Shown here in pieces: positions 47,569 to 56,496 of a stretch of 64,000 nt of DNA. Where the stretch lies: assembly GCA_026184775.1 (NCBI GenBank), contig JANCYW010000002.1, positions 434,001 to 498,000 of the forward strand. The letters run 5' to 3'. The position numbers were made by a program, and so were the translations under genes. The stretch comes from Cyanidium caldarium. Its lineage: Eukaryota > Rhodophyta > Bangiophyceae > Cyanidiales > Cyanidiaceae. Each line of letters starts with the position of its first letter. Position 1 is the first letter of the stretch. The notes under the pieces were generated by a model. The model was not told the DNA's origin, ran no database searches, and was given only the letters and a program-made list of their open reading frames with translations.

Positions 47569-48456
47569 TCATCGGCGTTGCCCGAGTTGTTGTCGCAACG
47601 CCATCACCTGCTGACGTTGGTCTGGCGGCAGCGCCTGAATCTGTGCTGGCGTCAGCGACATCAGCTGGCGCACCAGTGCCTCCTCGGTGACCGCGCCCGA
47701 TGTTGGCATTCCGGCGGGCGGCGCTGCCGTCGACGGCGGCGGGGCCGCCGGCATCCCGGGCATACCGGTGTGCGGCATCGGCATACCGCCCATCGCTGGC
47801 GGTCGCGGCATGCCCGCCATCGGCGGCGGTGCGACGGACATTCCCGTCGCCGGCGGCGCGGCGGTCATCATCGCCTGCAGGTGCTGTTGCGCCTGCTGCA
47901 CGCTCACCATGCCCAGCAGCACTTGCGCCTGCAGCACCGCGTGGGCGATGGGCGGATGCGACGCCAGCATGGCCCGCACCTCATCCGGATTGGTCTGCAC
48001 CAGCGTCTTCAACTCCGCCAACACGTCGTACACTTGCTGCAGGGTCAGTCCGCTCAGCGAGCTGCCGCCGCTCGGTAACATAAACGGTTGCACCGTCTGT
48101 GCGGCCGTCATCCGCGCCGCCCCGGCTCCTGCAGAATAGGCCTCGTTCGTGTCAGCCGCGACGGATGACCTGCCCCCGCTCCCGCCCCCGCCCCCGCCGC
48201 GCGGATCGCTGGGGGCGACACGCAGCGTCCTTCCCAGCAACTCGATACGCTCGTTCAGATTCCGTACCGCGCTCTCCGCCGTCTCCGCGTCTCGGTACTC
48301 ACAAAACCCGAACCCCTTCGGCTTGCCCGTGTCTTTATCGTATACGATGCGCACATTCACCACCGGCCCCACCTCTTGCAAACGCTCCAGCAGCATCTCC
48401 TCGGTCACCCCGTACGGGATGTTGCCGACGAACACCGTCGTCGGCCCGCGGCTCAT
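47569..48456 (-). CDS. CSTF2: Cleavage stimulation factor 64 kDa subunit (CstF64/RNA15)
   Basis: 3'-end processing factor binding the GU-rich downstream element of pre-mRNA. The start MSRGPTTVFVG gives 295 aa. An RRM occupies residues 5-85 (RNP2 VFVGNIPYG, RNP1 KGFGFCEYRD). The hinge that binds CstF77/symplekin follows (LTLQQVYDVLAELKTLVQTN, AVLQAQVLLGMVSV). A Met/Pro/Gly-rich segment (MPxP repeats) precedes the conserved C-terminal Pcf11-binding domain (LVRQLMSLTPAQIQALPPDQ, RQQVMALRQQLG). It lies 44 bp tail-to-tail from TRM6 and is divergent from SEC22. Confidence 0.95.
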   Translation of the reverse strand: MSRGPTTVFVGNIPYGVTEEMLLERLQEVGPVVNVRIVYDKDTGKPKGFGFCEYRDAETAESAVRNLNERIELLGRTLRVAPSDPRGGGGGGSGGRSSVAADTNEAYSAGAGAARMTAAQTVQPFMLPSGGSSLSGLTLQQVYDVLAELKTLVQTNPDEVRAMLASHPPIAHAVLQAQVLLGMVSVQQAQQHLQAMMTAAPPATGMSVAPPPMAGMPRPPAMGGMPMPHTGMPGMPAAPPPSTAAPPAGMPTSGAVTEEALVRQLMSLTPAQIQALPPDQRQQVMALRQQLGQRR

Positions 48457-48767
48457 CTTGCAGAAGGAAAGGGGAGGACCAGAGGGATCCACACTCAGCA
48501 AGATGCTTTCCGAATAGAGTGAATCGGTGTCACTGCCCTAGAAAAGTGAGGTGATGGGGCGGAGGGGTTCCATGCGCCCCACTCGTCGTAGCGCTGCGAG
48601 CCTGAAACGACGCGCGTAGCCGCCCGCGCACACACACGATTCATTCGGGGCGCGGTTTGGCGCTCATTCCTCGACGTCGCGGGTGCTTGCGCTCACGGAC
48701 GAACCACAGGACGCGGCGCTCTGCTCCCACCGAGACACCTCTCATCTTCCTCCAGATCACTCTCCTC
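48457..48767. promoter_or_regulatory. Divergent promoter, CstF64 and SEC22
   Basis: 311 bp between head-to-head starts. A short CA run (CGCACACACACGA) lies near 48627-48639. No other motif. Confidence 0.45.
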
Positions 48768-49460
48768 ATGCCCAAAATAACTCTCATCTCCCGAGTGACT
48801 GACGCGTTGCCGCTGGCGGCGTCGCTGGCCGACGACAAGGACGCGTACGCCAACGAGCTGCAGGAGTACGAGCGACAGGCGAAACGCATCGTGAAGAACG
48901 TGTGTGCCGAGCGGAGTCGATCGGTTACCGGTTTATCCTCCTCGGTCAGCGGTGCGGCCACGGTGGACGTCGGCTACTTTGTGTTTCACTACCTGGTGGC
49001 CGGTGCGGTGGTGTACTTGACGCTGGCCGAGAAGGCCTATCCGCGCAAGCTGGCGTTCGCCTTTCTGGACGAGTTGCGACGGGAGTTTGAGACGGTGTAC
49101 GGCCGTCAGATTGAGACGGCCACCCGGCCGTACGAGATGATCCGCTTCGACACCTTCATGCAAAAGACCAAGCGGGTGTACCTGGACGCCAGCGCGCCGC
49201 GCAACTTGGAGAAACTCAACTCGGATCTGTTGGACGTGCGGGATATTATGACGCGCAGCATCCACGAGGTGCTGGGGCGCGGCGAGCGCCTCGAGACGCT
49301 ACAGACCACCAGTTCCAAGCTGTCGAGCGAGTCGCGCAAGTACCTCCGCCACGCCAAGCGGGCGCGGTGGATACTGCGGCTGCGGCAGTACGGGCCGTTG
49401 GCGTTGGTGTTCGTGATCGTCGTGCTAGGGTTGTGGTTTTTCAAGTTGCGCAGACGATAG
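48768..49460 (+). CDS. SEC22: R-SNARE SEC22
   Basis: Vesicle SNARE for ER-Golgi traffic, 230 aa. The N-terminal longin domain (residues 1-130) includes MPKITLISRVTDALPLAASL, VGYFVFHYLVAGAVVYLTL and PRKLAFAFLDELRREFETVY. The SNARE motif (about 145-200) runs NLEKLNSDLLDVRDIMTRSI, then HEVLGRGERLETL with Arg171 as the zero-layer residue. A C-terminal anchor occupies about 209-226 (GPLALVFVIVVLGLWFF) before KLRRR. The start is chosen by alignment to the family MPxIT start. The frame is open 37 codons upstream. It forms a trafficking group with the AP-1 and clathrin genes elsewhere in the window, without operon-like linkage. Confidence 0.96.
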   Translation: MPKITLISRVTDALPLAASLADDKDAYANELQEYERQAKRIVKNVCAERSRSVTGLSSSVSGAATVDVGYFVFHYLVAGAVVYLTLAEKAYPRKLAFAFLDELRREFETVYGRQIETATRPYEMIRFDTFMQKTKRVYLDASAPRNLEKLNSDLLDVRDIMTRSIHEVLGRGERLETLQTTSSKLSSESRKYLRHAKRARWILRLRQYGPLALVFVIVVLGLWFFKLRRR

Positions 49461-49506
49461 AGACGTCGGCGCAAAGTAGCGTGCCAAACGTGTCTGCCCT
49501 TTTTGC

Positions 49507-50526
49507 TCACGCTCGCGCCTTTTCCCTCTGTAAAGCGTCCGCGTGTTGTACCAGGCGAGCGGCCAGAGCCGTCAGTTGCAGCAGCGACGAGGCGCCCTCG
49601 GCGATGCGCAGATGTGTCAGGCCTATTTCGCGCATAAACTCCAGGCGCAAGTCGCGCCCACGCTCACCGCCCTCCACCACCATGGCGTGCTGCTTGGCGA
49701 TGCGGAACAGCGTGCCCACGATGTCGATGGGCGCATACCCGTTGCGCCACAGCGTCTGCAGTTCCGCGACGGCGGCATCCAGCTGTCGCCGCTCGCACGC
49801 CTCCAGAAAACGCTTGAGGGCCACGGGCGGCGGCGTGTCGCATACTCGCAACACGTTCTCCGCCGACACCATGCCGAACCCGTGATAGGTGGCCTGAGCG
49901 TTGTTCAGCGCCTGGCGCATGTCACCCTCTGCGGTGAACACCACCGTCTCCAGACCGGCAGCATCGTACGGCACGCGCTCTTGGGCGAACACCTGCAGCA
50001 GCCGCTGAGACACCTCTTGCTCGCTCAACCGCCGGAACCGGATCACCGCACAGCGGCTCTGGATCGGCTCGATGATCTTGCTGGACATGTTGGCCGCCAG
50101 CGCGAACCGTGTGGTGCTGGAGTAGATCTCCATCGTCCGTCGCAGCGCTTGTTGTGCTGACGACGTCATGGAGTCCGCCTCGTCCAGTATGATCAGCTTG
50201 TGCCGGCCAGCCGGCAGACTCACCCGCTTCTGTGCGAACATCTTGATGGTGTTGCGCACCACGTCGATACCGCGGTCGTCCGACGCGTTCAGTTCCAGCA
50301 CCGCCTCGCGTGCCAGCTCCGGCCCGAGCATGTCGTTGGCCAGCGCCAGCGCCACCGTGGTCTTGCCCACGCCGGGCGCGCCCACGAACAGCACGTTCGG
50401 CAGGTTGCCCTCCTTGGCGATGCACCGCAGCCGCTCCAACACCGCCTCGTTGCCCACCACCTCCGACAGGGTGCGCGGCCTGTACTTTTCCACCCAAGGC
50501 TCCGCCAGTGGCGACCCACTGTTCAT
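49507..50526 (-). CDS. RFC2: Replication factor C subunit 2 (human RFC40 / yeast Rfc4 type)
   Basis: AAA+ subunit of the PCNA clamp loader, 339 aa from Met at 50526. Motifs: PWVEKYRPRTLSEVVGN, Walker A FVGAPGVGKTTVAL (GAPGVGKT in place of the usual GPPGTGKT), ELNASDDRGIDVVRNTI, KMFAQKRVSLPAGRHKL, Walker B IILDEADSMTSSAQQALRRT, and IIEPIQSRCAVIRFRRLS with the arginine-finger SRC. The C-terminal collar region is GDMRQALNNAQATYHGFGMV, IDIVGTLFRIAK, FMREIGLTHLRIAEGASSLL. Best match among the small RFC subunits is RFC2 because of the MFAQ-K-V-LP-GRHK segment. The frame stays open to 50646, judged leader. Confidence 0.95.
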   Translation of the reverse strand: MNSGSPLAEPWVEKYRPRTLSEVVGNEAVLERLRCIAKEGNLPNVLFVGAPGVGKTTVALALANDMLGPELAREAVLELNASDDRGIDVVRNTIKMFAQKRVSLPAGRHKLIILDEADSMTSSAQQALRRTMEIYSSTTRFALAANMSSKIIEPIQSRCAVIRFRRLSEQEVSQRLLQVFAQERVPYDAAGLETVVFTAEGDMRQALNNAQATYHGFGMVSAENVLRVCDTPPPVALKRFLEACERRQLDAAVAELQTLWRNGYAPIDIVGTLFRIAKQHAMVVEGGERGRDLRLEFMREIGLTHLRIAEGASSLLQLTALAARLVQHADALQREKARA

Positions 50527-50952
50527 GTTTAAGGAGATGAACGGCTTGCGAGGTGAGCTTGATGGAGGAGGCGAGTATCGCGCCACGAGCGGCGAGTCGG
50601 ACGCGTTTGTCCGACCGCGTGCGCGGACGATGCCCATGCGCGGCAAGAACGAGAGACATTTGTGGAGACGAGCGCATGAGACGGTGAAGGCATATCAGGT
50701 GTACGGATAGCACAAAAGCGCTACATAACCCCAGACCTACGTTCGGTGGGCATGCGTGGTGAACCTCCTGGCGACGCTGTTTATTCACGAGCGCATACCC
50801 CGACGTCACTCTGGGCAAGGCATGACGGTCTCGCGCACATCCAGCCGCAGCGGTGTGCGCAACTCGATGAGCTCGTCCTGTAACCCGATGCCAGGGATGT
50901 GCATGGCCACGTCGTCCGCGCTCGTTGCCGTTCCGCCCACCGGCATACCGTG
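50527..50952. other. Intergenic region upstream of RFC2
   Basis: About 425 bp holding the RFC2 promoter and the 3' part of the small membrane protein gene. No E2F-type site was seen, although RFC genes are often cell-cycle regulated. Confidence 0.4.
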
Positions 50953-51354
50953 CTATGCTTCCACATGCGCCCCCTCTTTCAGAGCGTCGCCGTGCGCTTG
51001 CTCCTCCGCGAATGGCGAGTCGGTGGTGGCGGTGTCGTTGATGTCGCCCTTGGTGGCCGACGGCGGGCACTTGCGGTAGTCACCGCGGTAGTACTTGTGG
51101 AGGATTCGGTACGTGCCCAGCACCGAACCCAAAAACCAAGCACCTTCAAACACCACCGTGGGCCAGTAGAATATCATGGCCGCCGCCGCCGTGGCCAACG
51201 CCCCGCCTATCACGTTCGAAACCGAGTAGATGACGTTGTCGGGCCATCGCTCCAAAATCAGCACACCGAAAAGATTCAGAATATACACCACCAACATGAA
51301 GGCCACCCCGACGGAGCCCACCGCCACCGACGCCGGACTCTCCGTGCTGAACAT
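50953..51354 (-). CDS. Small membrane protein with a CBU_0592-like domain
   Basis: 133 aa. A hydrophobic helix (SVGVAFMLVVYILNLFGVLI), then WPDNVIYSVSNVIGGALATA and MIFYWPTVVFEGAWFLGSVL, then GTYRILHKYYRGDYRKCPP and a polar tail. The pattern of a Y-x-x-x-N-x-x-G-x helix followed by P-x-V-x-x-E-x-x-W-x-x-x-x-x-G recalls the small CBU_0592-type domain seen mainly in bacteria. Function is unknown even there. Recognition is from memory and moderate. The gene lies upstream of RFC2 on the same strand and is divergent from the kinase at 51629. Confidence 0.6.
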   Translation of the reverse strand: MFSTESPASVAVGSVGVAFMLVVYILNLFGVLILERWPDNVIYSVSNVIGGALATAAAAMIFYWPTVVFEGAWFLGSVLGTYRILHKYYRGDYRKCPPSATKGDINDTATTDSPFAEEQAHGDALKEGAHVEA

Positions 51355-51628
51355 GGCGTTGCGGGTGCTGCGACGGGCGGCCGGCGCCCAGGGGCTGTGA
51401 GAACACAGTTACCGATGCTCCTGCTTACTTCAATGGGTGCCCATGCGTCCCAATTCTACTTCCTCGCCGATGAATCCGTTCTGGGACGTGTTACTCCAGC
51501 GCTGTCGGCCGGATACAACACAAGCCGCACCCTCAACCTCGTCCGCTGACTGAGGCGAGCGTTCGCCCTCGCCCGAATCGCTCGTCGGTCGATGCGCTGA
51601 GAGCTGCACCGGACCACCTCGGTCTGCC

Positions 51629-53806
51629 ATGAATGCAACCGACGGCCACAGAAACGCCCGGCTGAACGCGTTGAACGTCACCGTGGATGTGGAGCTGGTG
51701 GTGCAGGCGCTGCGGGGGTCAGCAGCGCGATTGGGCAGCGCACAACGAGGTCCGTTCAAGCGGAAGCGGCGGCGGACGCGCCTATGGCTGACCGACGACT
51801 TTCTCGTCTTGCGGTACTGGAGCGCGGCCGATCAGATGGTGAGTTTGCCACTGGTCCACTTGCGGGAGGTGGCGGCGCGCGGTTGTGAAGTGAAGGTAAC
51901 GTTTGGAACGGGCGCTGGATTGCTCCACGGTGACGGTGGCACTCGGTCGGACGCCTTGGCAGCCTCCGAACGCACAGAGGTCGGCACACTCGTGAGCGTG
52001 GTGTTCGAGTTGTGCGAGTCGCGGCACGTGCCAGTGTGGACGTTGGGACTGGCCACTTGCGCGCCGCGTTCGTGCCGATTTCAAGTGGAGAGTGCGCTTC
52101 GTCTCTCCAGCGGCAACCGGTTGCGCCAGCGACACTTTTCCGGCCTGCAGCTGTTCGGGCAGCATGCCGCGCTCGGTCCGCTGCGACATCTCACCTGGGC
52201 CGGTCAGCCGCTCACCGCCTATCCCGGCCACGGGTGCGACGGACAGTACGTCTTTTTGGGCTCGTTGGGTCGCGGCTCGGCCGGTGAGGTGCGGCTGGTG
52301 TTGGATGTGGAGTTTCGGCGTTTCTTCGCGGTGAAGCGGGCCATCCGCCGCGACAAGGTGGACGAGCTGACCGGCCAGCTGCGGCGCCTGAACTCGGCCA
52401 ACAACTGCTCCTCTTCCAAGGTGATCTTTGAGCTGGGTGTCATGCGCGGCCTGCAGCATCCGCACCTGGTGGAGCTGATCGATGTGCTTGACGACGAGGA
52501 GGACGGGGAAGATGAATCGACGGGGCCGAGCGCCGTGGAACGGAAACCGGCGCCGTCCGCATGTGCGGATGTCAACACAACAAACGCGTGGCAATCCGCG
52601 ACCACGTCGACACCGCCGCCGGAGCGCAGCTCCGTGTCCGCGGCACAGGAAGATGGTTCTACTCGGGATGCAACGCCTCCGCCAGGCAGCCCGCCCGATG
52701 CGTATCACTTGCAACCCAGCGACTCGTTGCTGTTGTTGCGGGAGCGACGATGGCGCGATCTGGCCGACGACGGCGGATTCGGGGCGACCGACGCCTCACC
52801 GCTGGGCGCGTCGCACATGTCCGCGCGCCTGCTGCTGGTGCAGGAGTATGTGCCCGGCGCGCCGCTCATGCAATCCAGGCAGTTGCGCGGCGATCGACGT
52901 CTGAGTGAAACGGCGGCACTGTACTGCATATGGCAGGCGGCACAGGGAGTGGCGTTCCTGCACGATAACGATATCGTGCACCGTGACGTCAAGCCGGACA
53001 ATTTGCTGCTGTGCGTCGACGGCCGCGTCAAGCTGAGCGATTTCGGGACGGCCACGTTTGCCGACGCGCCCGACGTGTGGCGGATGGTGGGCACACCGGC
53101 GTTTGTGGCGCCCGAGGTGATTGCGGCCGACGACGAGTGCACGGACGGCGATGAAGCGGAGGGTGGTGTCGGTGCGGAGTCGCCGTCGTCGATGCCACGG
53201 GACCGTGTGGTGCCGGCCTGCGGCGAGGGGTGCTCCAAAAAGGCTGACGTGTGGTCGCTCGGGGCCACACTCTACTATTTGGTGTTCGGACGCGCGCCGT
53301 ACCTGGGCGACACCATGTTTCAGTTGTGCGACCGCATTCTGCACGGGAAACTGGATCTGGGGGGCGTGCGCGACGACGACGGTGGCGGCAGCAGCCGCGG
53401 CAGCCGAGGTTCGCTGCGGTTATGGTCGCCGAAGCGTCCGAGCATCAGCGTCAGCAGCGGCAGCGCGAGCAGCGTGAACAGCAACGGCGGTGGTCACAGC
53501 AGCAGTAGCGGCTCCCGAGGCAGCGGTGCTGGTGGGCGGTCACGGGCTTGCGACTCGGTCTCCCTGCACAAACCCTGCCAGCAACTGCTGTGCGAGATGT
53601 TGTGCAAATCGCCCGGAGCGCGCCCGTCCATTCACCAAGTGCTGGCGCATCCGGCGCTGCAGCCGATGCCCCAGCTGCCACCCGGCGACTTGCGGCGCAT
53701 CGTGGACGAGCTGCTGGAGCTGGAGAGTGCCAGTGCCGACATGCGCCGCGACTCCAGTCGGAGGAGCAGTTCGTTTTGGGGATGGCTCGAGGGCGTGCGC
53801 CGGTGA
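51629..53806 (+). CDS. Ser/Thr protein kinase of the SnRK1/AMPK-activating (GRIK/SAK1/CaMKK) type
   Basis: 725 aa. The kinase domain starts near residue 208 (YVFLGSLGRGSAGEVRLVLD, then FFAVKRAIRRDK), with catalytic loop IVHRDVKPDNLLLCVDG, DFGTATFAD, and activation-segment GTPAFVAPEVI. KKADVWSLGATLYYLVFGRA followed by PYLGDTMFQLCDRILHGKL closely parallels the GRIK-type ending (PFLGDTLQDTYDKIV), suggesting an upstream kinase of SnRK1/AMPK. An acidic and Ser/Thr-rich insert of about 110 residues splits the N-lobe after the helix-C region (LVELIDVLDDEEDGED), and a second acidic insert follows APEV. Residues 30-190 are not recognised but look PH-like (RLWLTDDFLVLRYWS). A Ser/Gly-rich stretch precedes the last helices. 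Confidence 0.82.
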   Translation: MNATDGHRNARLNALNVTVDVELVVQALRGSAARLGSAQRGPFKRKRRRTRLWLTDDFLVLRYWSAADQMVSLPLVHLREVAARGCEVKVTFGTGAGLLHGDGGTRSDALAASERTEVGTLVSVVFELCESRHVPVWTLGLATCAPRSCRFQVESALRLSSGNRLRQRHFSGLQLFGQHAALGPLRHLTWAGQPLTAYPGHGCDGQYVFLGSLGRGSAGEVRLVLDVEFRRFFAVKRAIRRDKVDELTGQLRRLNSANNCSSSKVIFELGVMRGLQHPHLVELIDVLDDEEDGEDESTGPSAVERKPAPSACADVNTTNAWQSATTSTPPPERSSVSAAQEDGSTRDATPPPGSPPDAYHLQPSDSLLLLRERRWRDLADDGGFGATDASPLGASHMSARLLLVQEYVPGAPLMQSRQLRGDRRLSETAALYCIWQAAQGVAFLHDNDIVHRDVKPDNLLLCVDGRVKLSDFGTATFADAPDVWRMVGTPAFVAPEVIAADDECTDGDEAEGGVGAESPSSMPRDRVVPACGEGCSKKADVWSLGATLYYLVFGRAPYLGDTMFQLCDRILHGKLDLGGVRDDDGGGSSRGSRGSLRLWSPKRPSISVSSGSASSVNSNGGGHSSSSGSRGSGAGGRSRACDSVSLHKPCQQLLCEMLCKSPGARPSIHQVLAHPALQPMPQLPPGDLRRIVDELLELESASADMRRDSSRRSSSFWGWLEGVRR

Positions 53807-53921
53807 TGTACAGATGTTGAAGGTATTCCGGGCGACGGGCCGCGGCGGCCTGCCGAACACGACGACTCACGTCTACCCAATTTACAACGGCCATTGGTAT
53901 CCGCACTCCCCCGTATTTGGC

Positions 53922-53952
53922 AACACACACACACACACACACACATACACAC
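53922..53952. repeat. CA dinucleotide microsatellite
   Basis: About 30 bp of CA units with one TA interruption, in the tail-to-tail gap between the GRIK-type kinase and CUE genes. Confidence 0.9.
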
Positions 53953-53954
53953 TC

Positions 53955-54824
53955 TCATTGGTCTTTCTTGCCCATCTCGGCGGGCACTGGATCCGGCGGA
54001 TGTCGCGTGCTCGACACCTCCAACGGTGCTTGTCGCGGCGCTACCATCTCGGATGCCGCTGGCCCGCTTTCATCTCCGCAGGCGGTTCTGGTGCTGACAC
54101 TGTGACTCCCTTCACCAGCGCCCCAGCGCGAACGCATGCCGCGTGCGGTGCCGGCAGCCGGCGAGGTAGCGCTGGTCGGCGGTGCGTTCGCCGCTTCGTC
54201 CACCGCGGCCTCGCTCTCCAACACCGTGTAGGGCTGCGGCGGTCCGGCATACGGGTCGGCCACGCTGTTCACGCTGTCACGGTGCGTCGTCCCACCGGCC
54301 ATTTCATCGTCACCGGTCCAGCCCGCCACCGTCTGACGCATGCCCTGCCACCAGCCGGACACCGTGGAGCGCACCTTGTCCAGCGCCTCGCCCATATCCG
54401 CCCCTGCCGGCCGACTCGGCGGTGAGGTGGCCCGCACATCCGGACTCACCTGCCGCAGCGCCTGATGCCGCTCCTCCCGGTACACCGCCGCGGCCACTTC
54501 GCGGTCGTATTGCGCCTGTAAGTGCCGCGCCAGCGCCTCGTCATCCTCTGCCCGTTGCACCGCCGCCACTGCGTCGTCATCGTGCTCCACTGCCGGCGGC
54601 AGTGACCGGCTCGAAAAGTTCTCCTCGGTAGCGATGTTTCTTCCTGAGTCGAATGCAGCGTCGTCCGAGACAGCGGCAGAGGCTGCCCCGCCGAGTAACA
54701 CCTCCGCGGCCCGCTCGCGGTCGCTGTCGCACTCGGCCAACGCGGCCGCCACCCGTTCCCGCGATACCTCCGGGAACATTTCCATCAACTGCGTCACCGC
54801 GTCCGAATCCTGGTCGTCGGTCAT
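53955..54824 (-). CDS. CUE-domain protein
   Basis: 289 aa from Met at 54824 (MTDDQDSDAV). The first 45 residues are a CUE ubiquitin-binding domain: AVTQLMEMFPEVSRERVAAA, then LAECDSDRERAAEVLLGG, with the conserved M-F-P and di-leucine. A helical segment (VAAVQRAEDDEALARHLQAQ) follows, then a VRSTVSGWWQGMRQTVAGW stretch that could be an amphipathic helix. The rest is disordered. This architecture resembles Cue5/Tollip-like ubiquitin adaptors, some of which act in selective autophagy, but no clear AIM/LIR motif was verified. It is convergent with the kinase and divergent from the MOSC gene. Confidence 0.75.
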   Translation of the reverse strand: MTDDQDSDAVTQLMEMFPEVSRERVAAALAECDSDRERAAEVLLGGAASAAVSDDAAFDSGRNIATEENFSSRSLPPAVEHDDDAVAAVQRAEDDEALARHLQAQYDREVAAAVYREERHQALRQVSPDVRATSPPSRPAGADMGEALDKVRSTVSGWWQGMRQTVAGWTGDDEMAGGTTHRDSVNSVADPYAGPPQPYTVLESEAAVDEAANAPPTSATSPAAGTARGMRSRWGAGEGSHSVSTRTACGDESGPAASEMVAPRQAPLEVSSTRHPPDPVPAEMGKKDQ

Positions 54825-55016
54825 GTCTCTCACCCTGGCGGTGATCGTGCAGCCTGCTGCTGGGTCTTGTGCGGCCTGCACCCCACCGCGACCCGCCGCC
54901 AGCGCACTCGACCACAGGAGGCCGCGGGATGTCTCCGCGCCGTATCAGCGCGCGCCTCGGTGCGGTCGCGGGTCTGCAAACGACTGACGCGAGGCCCGTT
55001 CTGCACGGACGAGGGA

Positions 55017-56015
55017 ATGCACCCTGCCAAACCCAACACCTTCCGCGCGCTGGTCACGGGACTGAACATATATCCGGTCAAGTCGTGCCGCGGGGTGTCG
55101 CTGGAGGAGTGGACGCTGGCAGCGACCGGGCTGCAGTACGACCGGGCGTTTGTCATCGGGGTGTCGTCCGGCGAGTCGAGCGGCAGCCAGGACTCACCGC
55201 AAGTGCGGTTTCTGTCGCAGCGGCAGTGGCCGCACTTGGTGCACGTGATACCGGAGGTGGATGCGGAGAAGCGGGTGGTGCGGTTGCGGTCGGACTGGAA
55301 CCCGGCGCTGCCGCCGCTGGAGTTGGTGCCCGAGGGCGCAGTACCGGACGGTCGGGAGCCGATATGGCTGCGCATATGGTCCGACACGGTGCGGGCGGTG
55401 GACGTGGGCGGTGGGGAGTGGCTGCAGCAGGCGATGGATATGACCGATTGGGATGCATCGCGGCGACTGAGTGTGTACCGTATGGCGTCCGATTGGGAGC
55501 GCGTGGTGGAGGCGCAGCGCAAATGGATACCGCCCGAGGCGGACAGCATTGTGGCGTTCGCCGACGGCTACCCGTTTCTGCTGACTTCGCAGGCGTCGCT
55601 GGCGGAGCTGAATCGGCGGTTGCTGGCGAACGGTCGCGACGAGCCGCTGCCGATGGACCGATTCCGGCCCAACATCGTGGTGGACGACTTGCAGGCAGCC
55701 GGACGTACCGATGCATCCAGGGCGGACCCGCCGCTGCAGCCGTTCGAGGAGGACCGTTGGCAGCGGGTGCGCATCGGCGACAAGGTCGTGCTGCGCATCG
55801 CCAAACCGTGTGCCCGCTGCCGCATCACCACCACCAACCAGTTCACCGGCGAGGTGGACGAGGTGCACCGGGAACCGCTGCAGACGCTGGCCACCTTCCG
55901 CAAGAGCAGTTTGGGTGTGCTGTTCGGGCAGAACTTTATCCACGAGGAGCCGCGGCAGATCGGCCGCCGCATCCGCGTCGGCGACCTGGTAGAAGTGATG
56001 GAGTGGCGGGAATGA
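55017..56015 (+). CDS. MOSC-domain molybdenum-cofactor protein, mARC-like
   Basis: Mitochondrial-amidoxime-reducing-component-like protein, 332 aa from Met at 55017 (human mARC1 is 337). The N-terminal MOSC_N beta-barrel shows VTGLNIYPVKSCRGVSLEEW and LQYDRAFVIG. The catalytic MOSC domain shows MDRFRPNIVVDDLQAA, LRIAKPCARCRITTTNQFTG with the cysteine expected to bind molybdenum, TFRKSSLGVLFGQNF and RIRVGDLVEV. mARC enzymes reduce N-hydroxylated compounds with cytochrome b5 partners. The frame is open upstream to 54867, encoding an Arg-rich stretch that could be a mitochondrial presequence if used, though it would begin only 42 bp from the divergent CUE start. Confidence 0.9.
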   Translation: MHPAKPNTFRALVTGLNIYPVKSCRGVSLEEWTLAATGLQYDRAFVIGVSSGESSGSQDSPQVRFLSQRQWPHLVHVIPEVDAEKRVVRLRSDWNPALPPLELVPEGAVPDGREPIWLRIWSDTVRAVDVGGGEWLQQAMDMTDWDASRRLSVYRMASDWERVVEAQRKWIPPEADSIVAFADGYPFLLTSQASLAELNRRLLANGRDEPLPMDRFRPNIVVDDLQAAGRTDASRADPPLQPFEEDRWQRVRIGDKVVLRIAKPCARCRITTTNQFTGEVDEVHREPLQTLATFRKSSLGVLFGQNFIHEEPRQIGRRIRVGDLVEVMEWRE

Positions 56016-56496
56016 GTTGAACGGAGGGAGTGATGTCGGGAAGGAGGGATACTGACGCAATCGGGACTCTGACTTGAGTGAAGGCACCGTCACCGGGAGA
56101 GGGCCCATCGTTTGCATGCGTCCCGAGCTGCTCTGCACCCTTCTCTCCATCTGCCATATGCGACAATATAGAACAATTCTCCCTGTGAGCTCGTTGCCCT
56201 GCGACGCGTGCGGGCGCGGCGCATCGTACGCCACTGTTTCGCCGGTTGCAACCGTCGCGGCGGCTCGTGCTCCGTCCCTGGCGTCGGCAGTGAACGCAGC
56301 TGTTCGAGGAGCCACTGCGGTGCAACGCGACGGTGCCAAACTGCGGGGAAACAGCGGGGCGTTCCAAAGGATCTAGATCCACCGCGGAAGTGTTCGTGTT
56401 GTGCTCGAAGGCAACCACCCGAGGCGCTCTGGCGAGCACCTGCTGATTTGTGCAAGCATTCCTGTGCCCGGAGCAGTCGTCGACCCTGCAACAGCC
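56016..56496. promoter_or_regulatory. PRK upstream region
   Basis: About 480 bp between two plus-strand genes, expected to contain the PRK promoter. Open frames on both strands lack protein-like character. No light-responsive motif identified. Confidence 0.4.
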
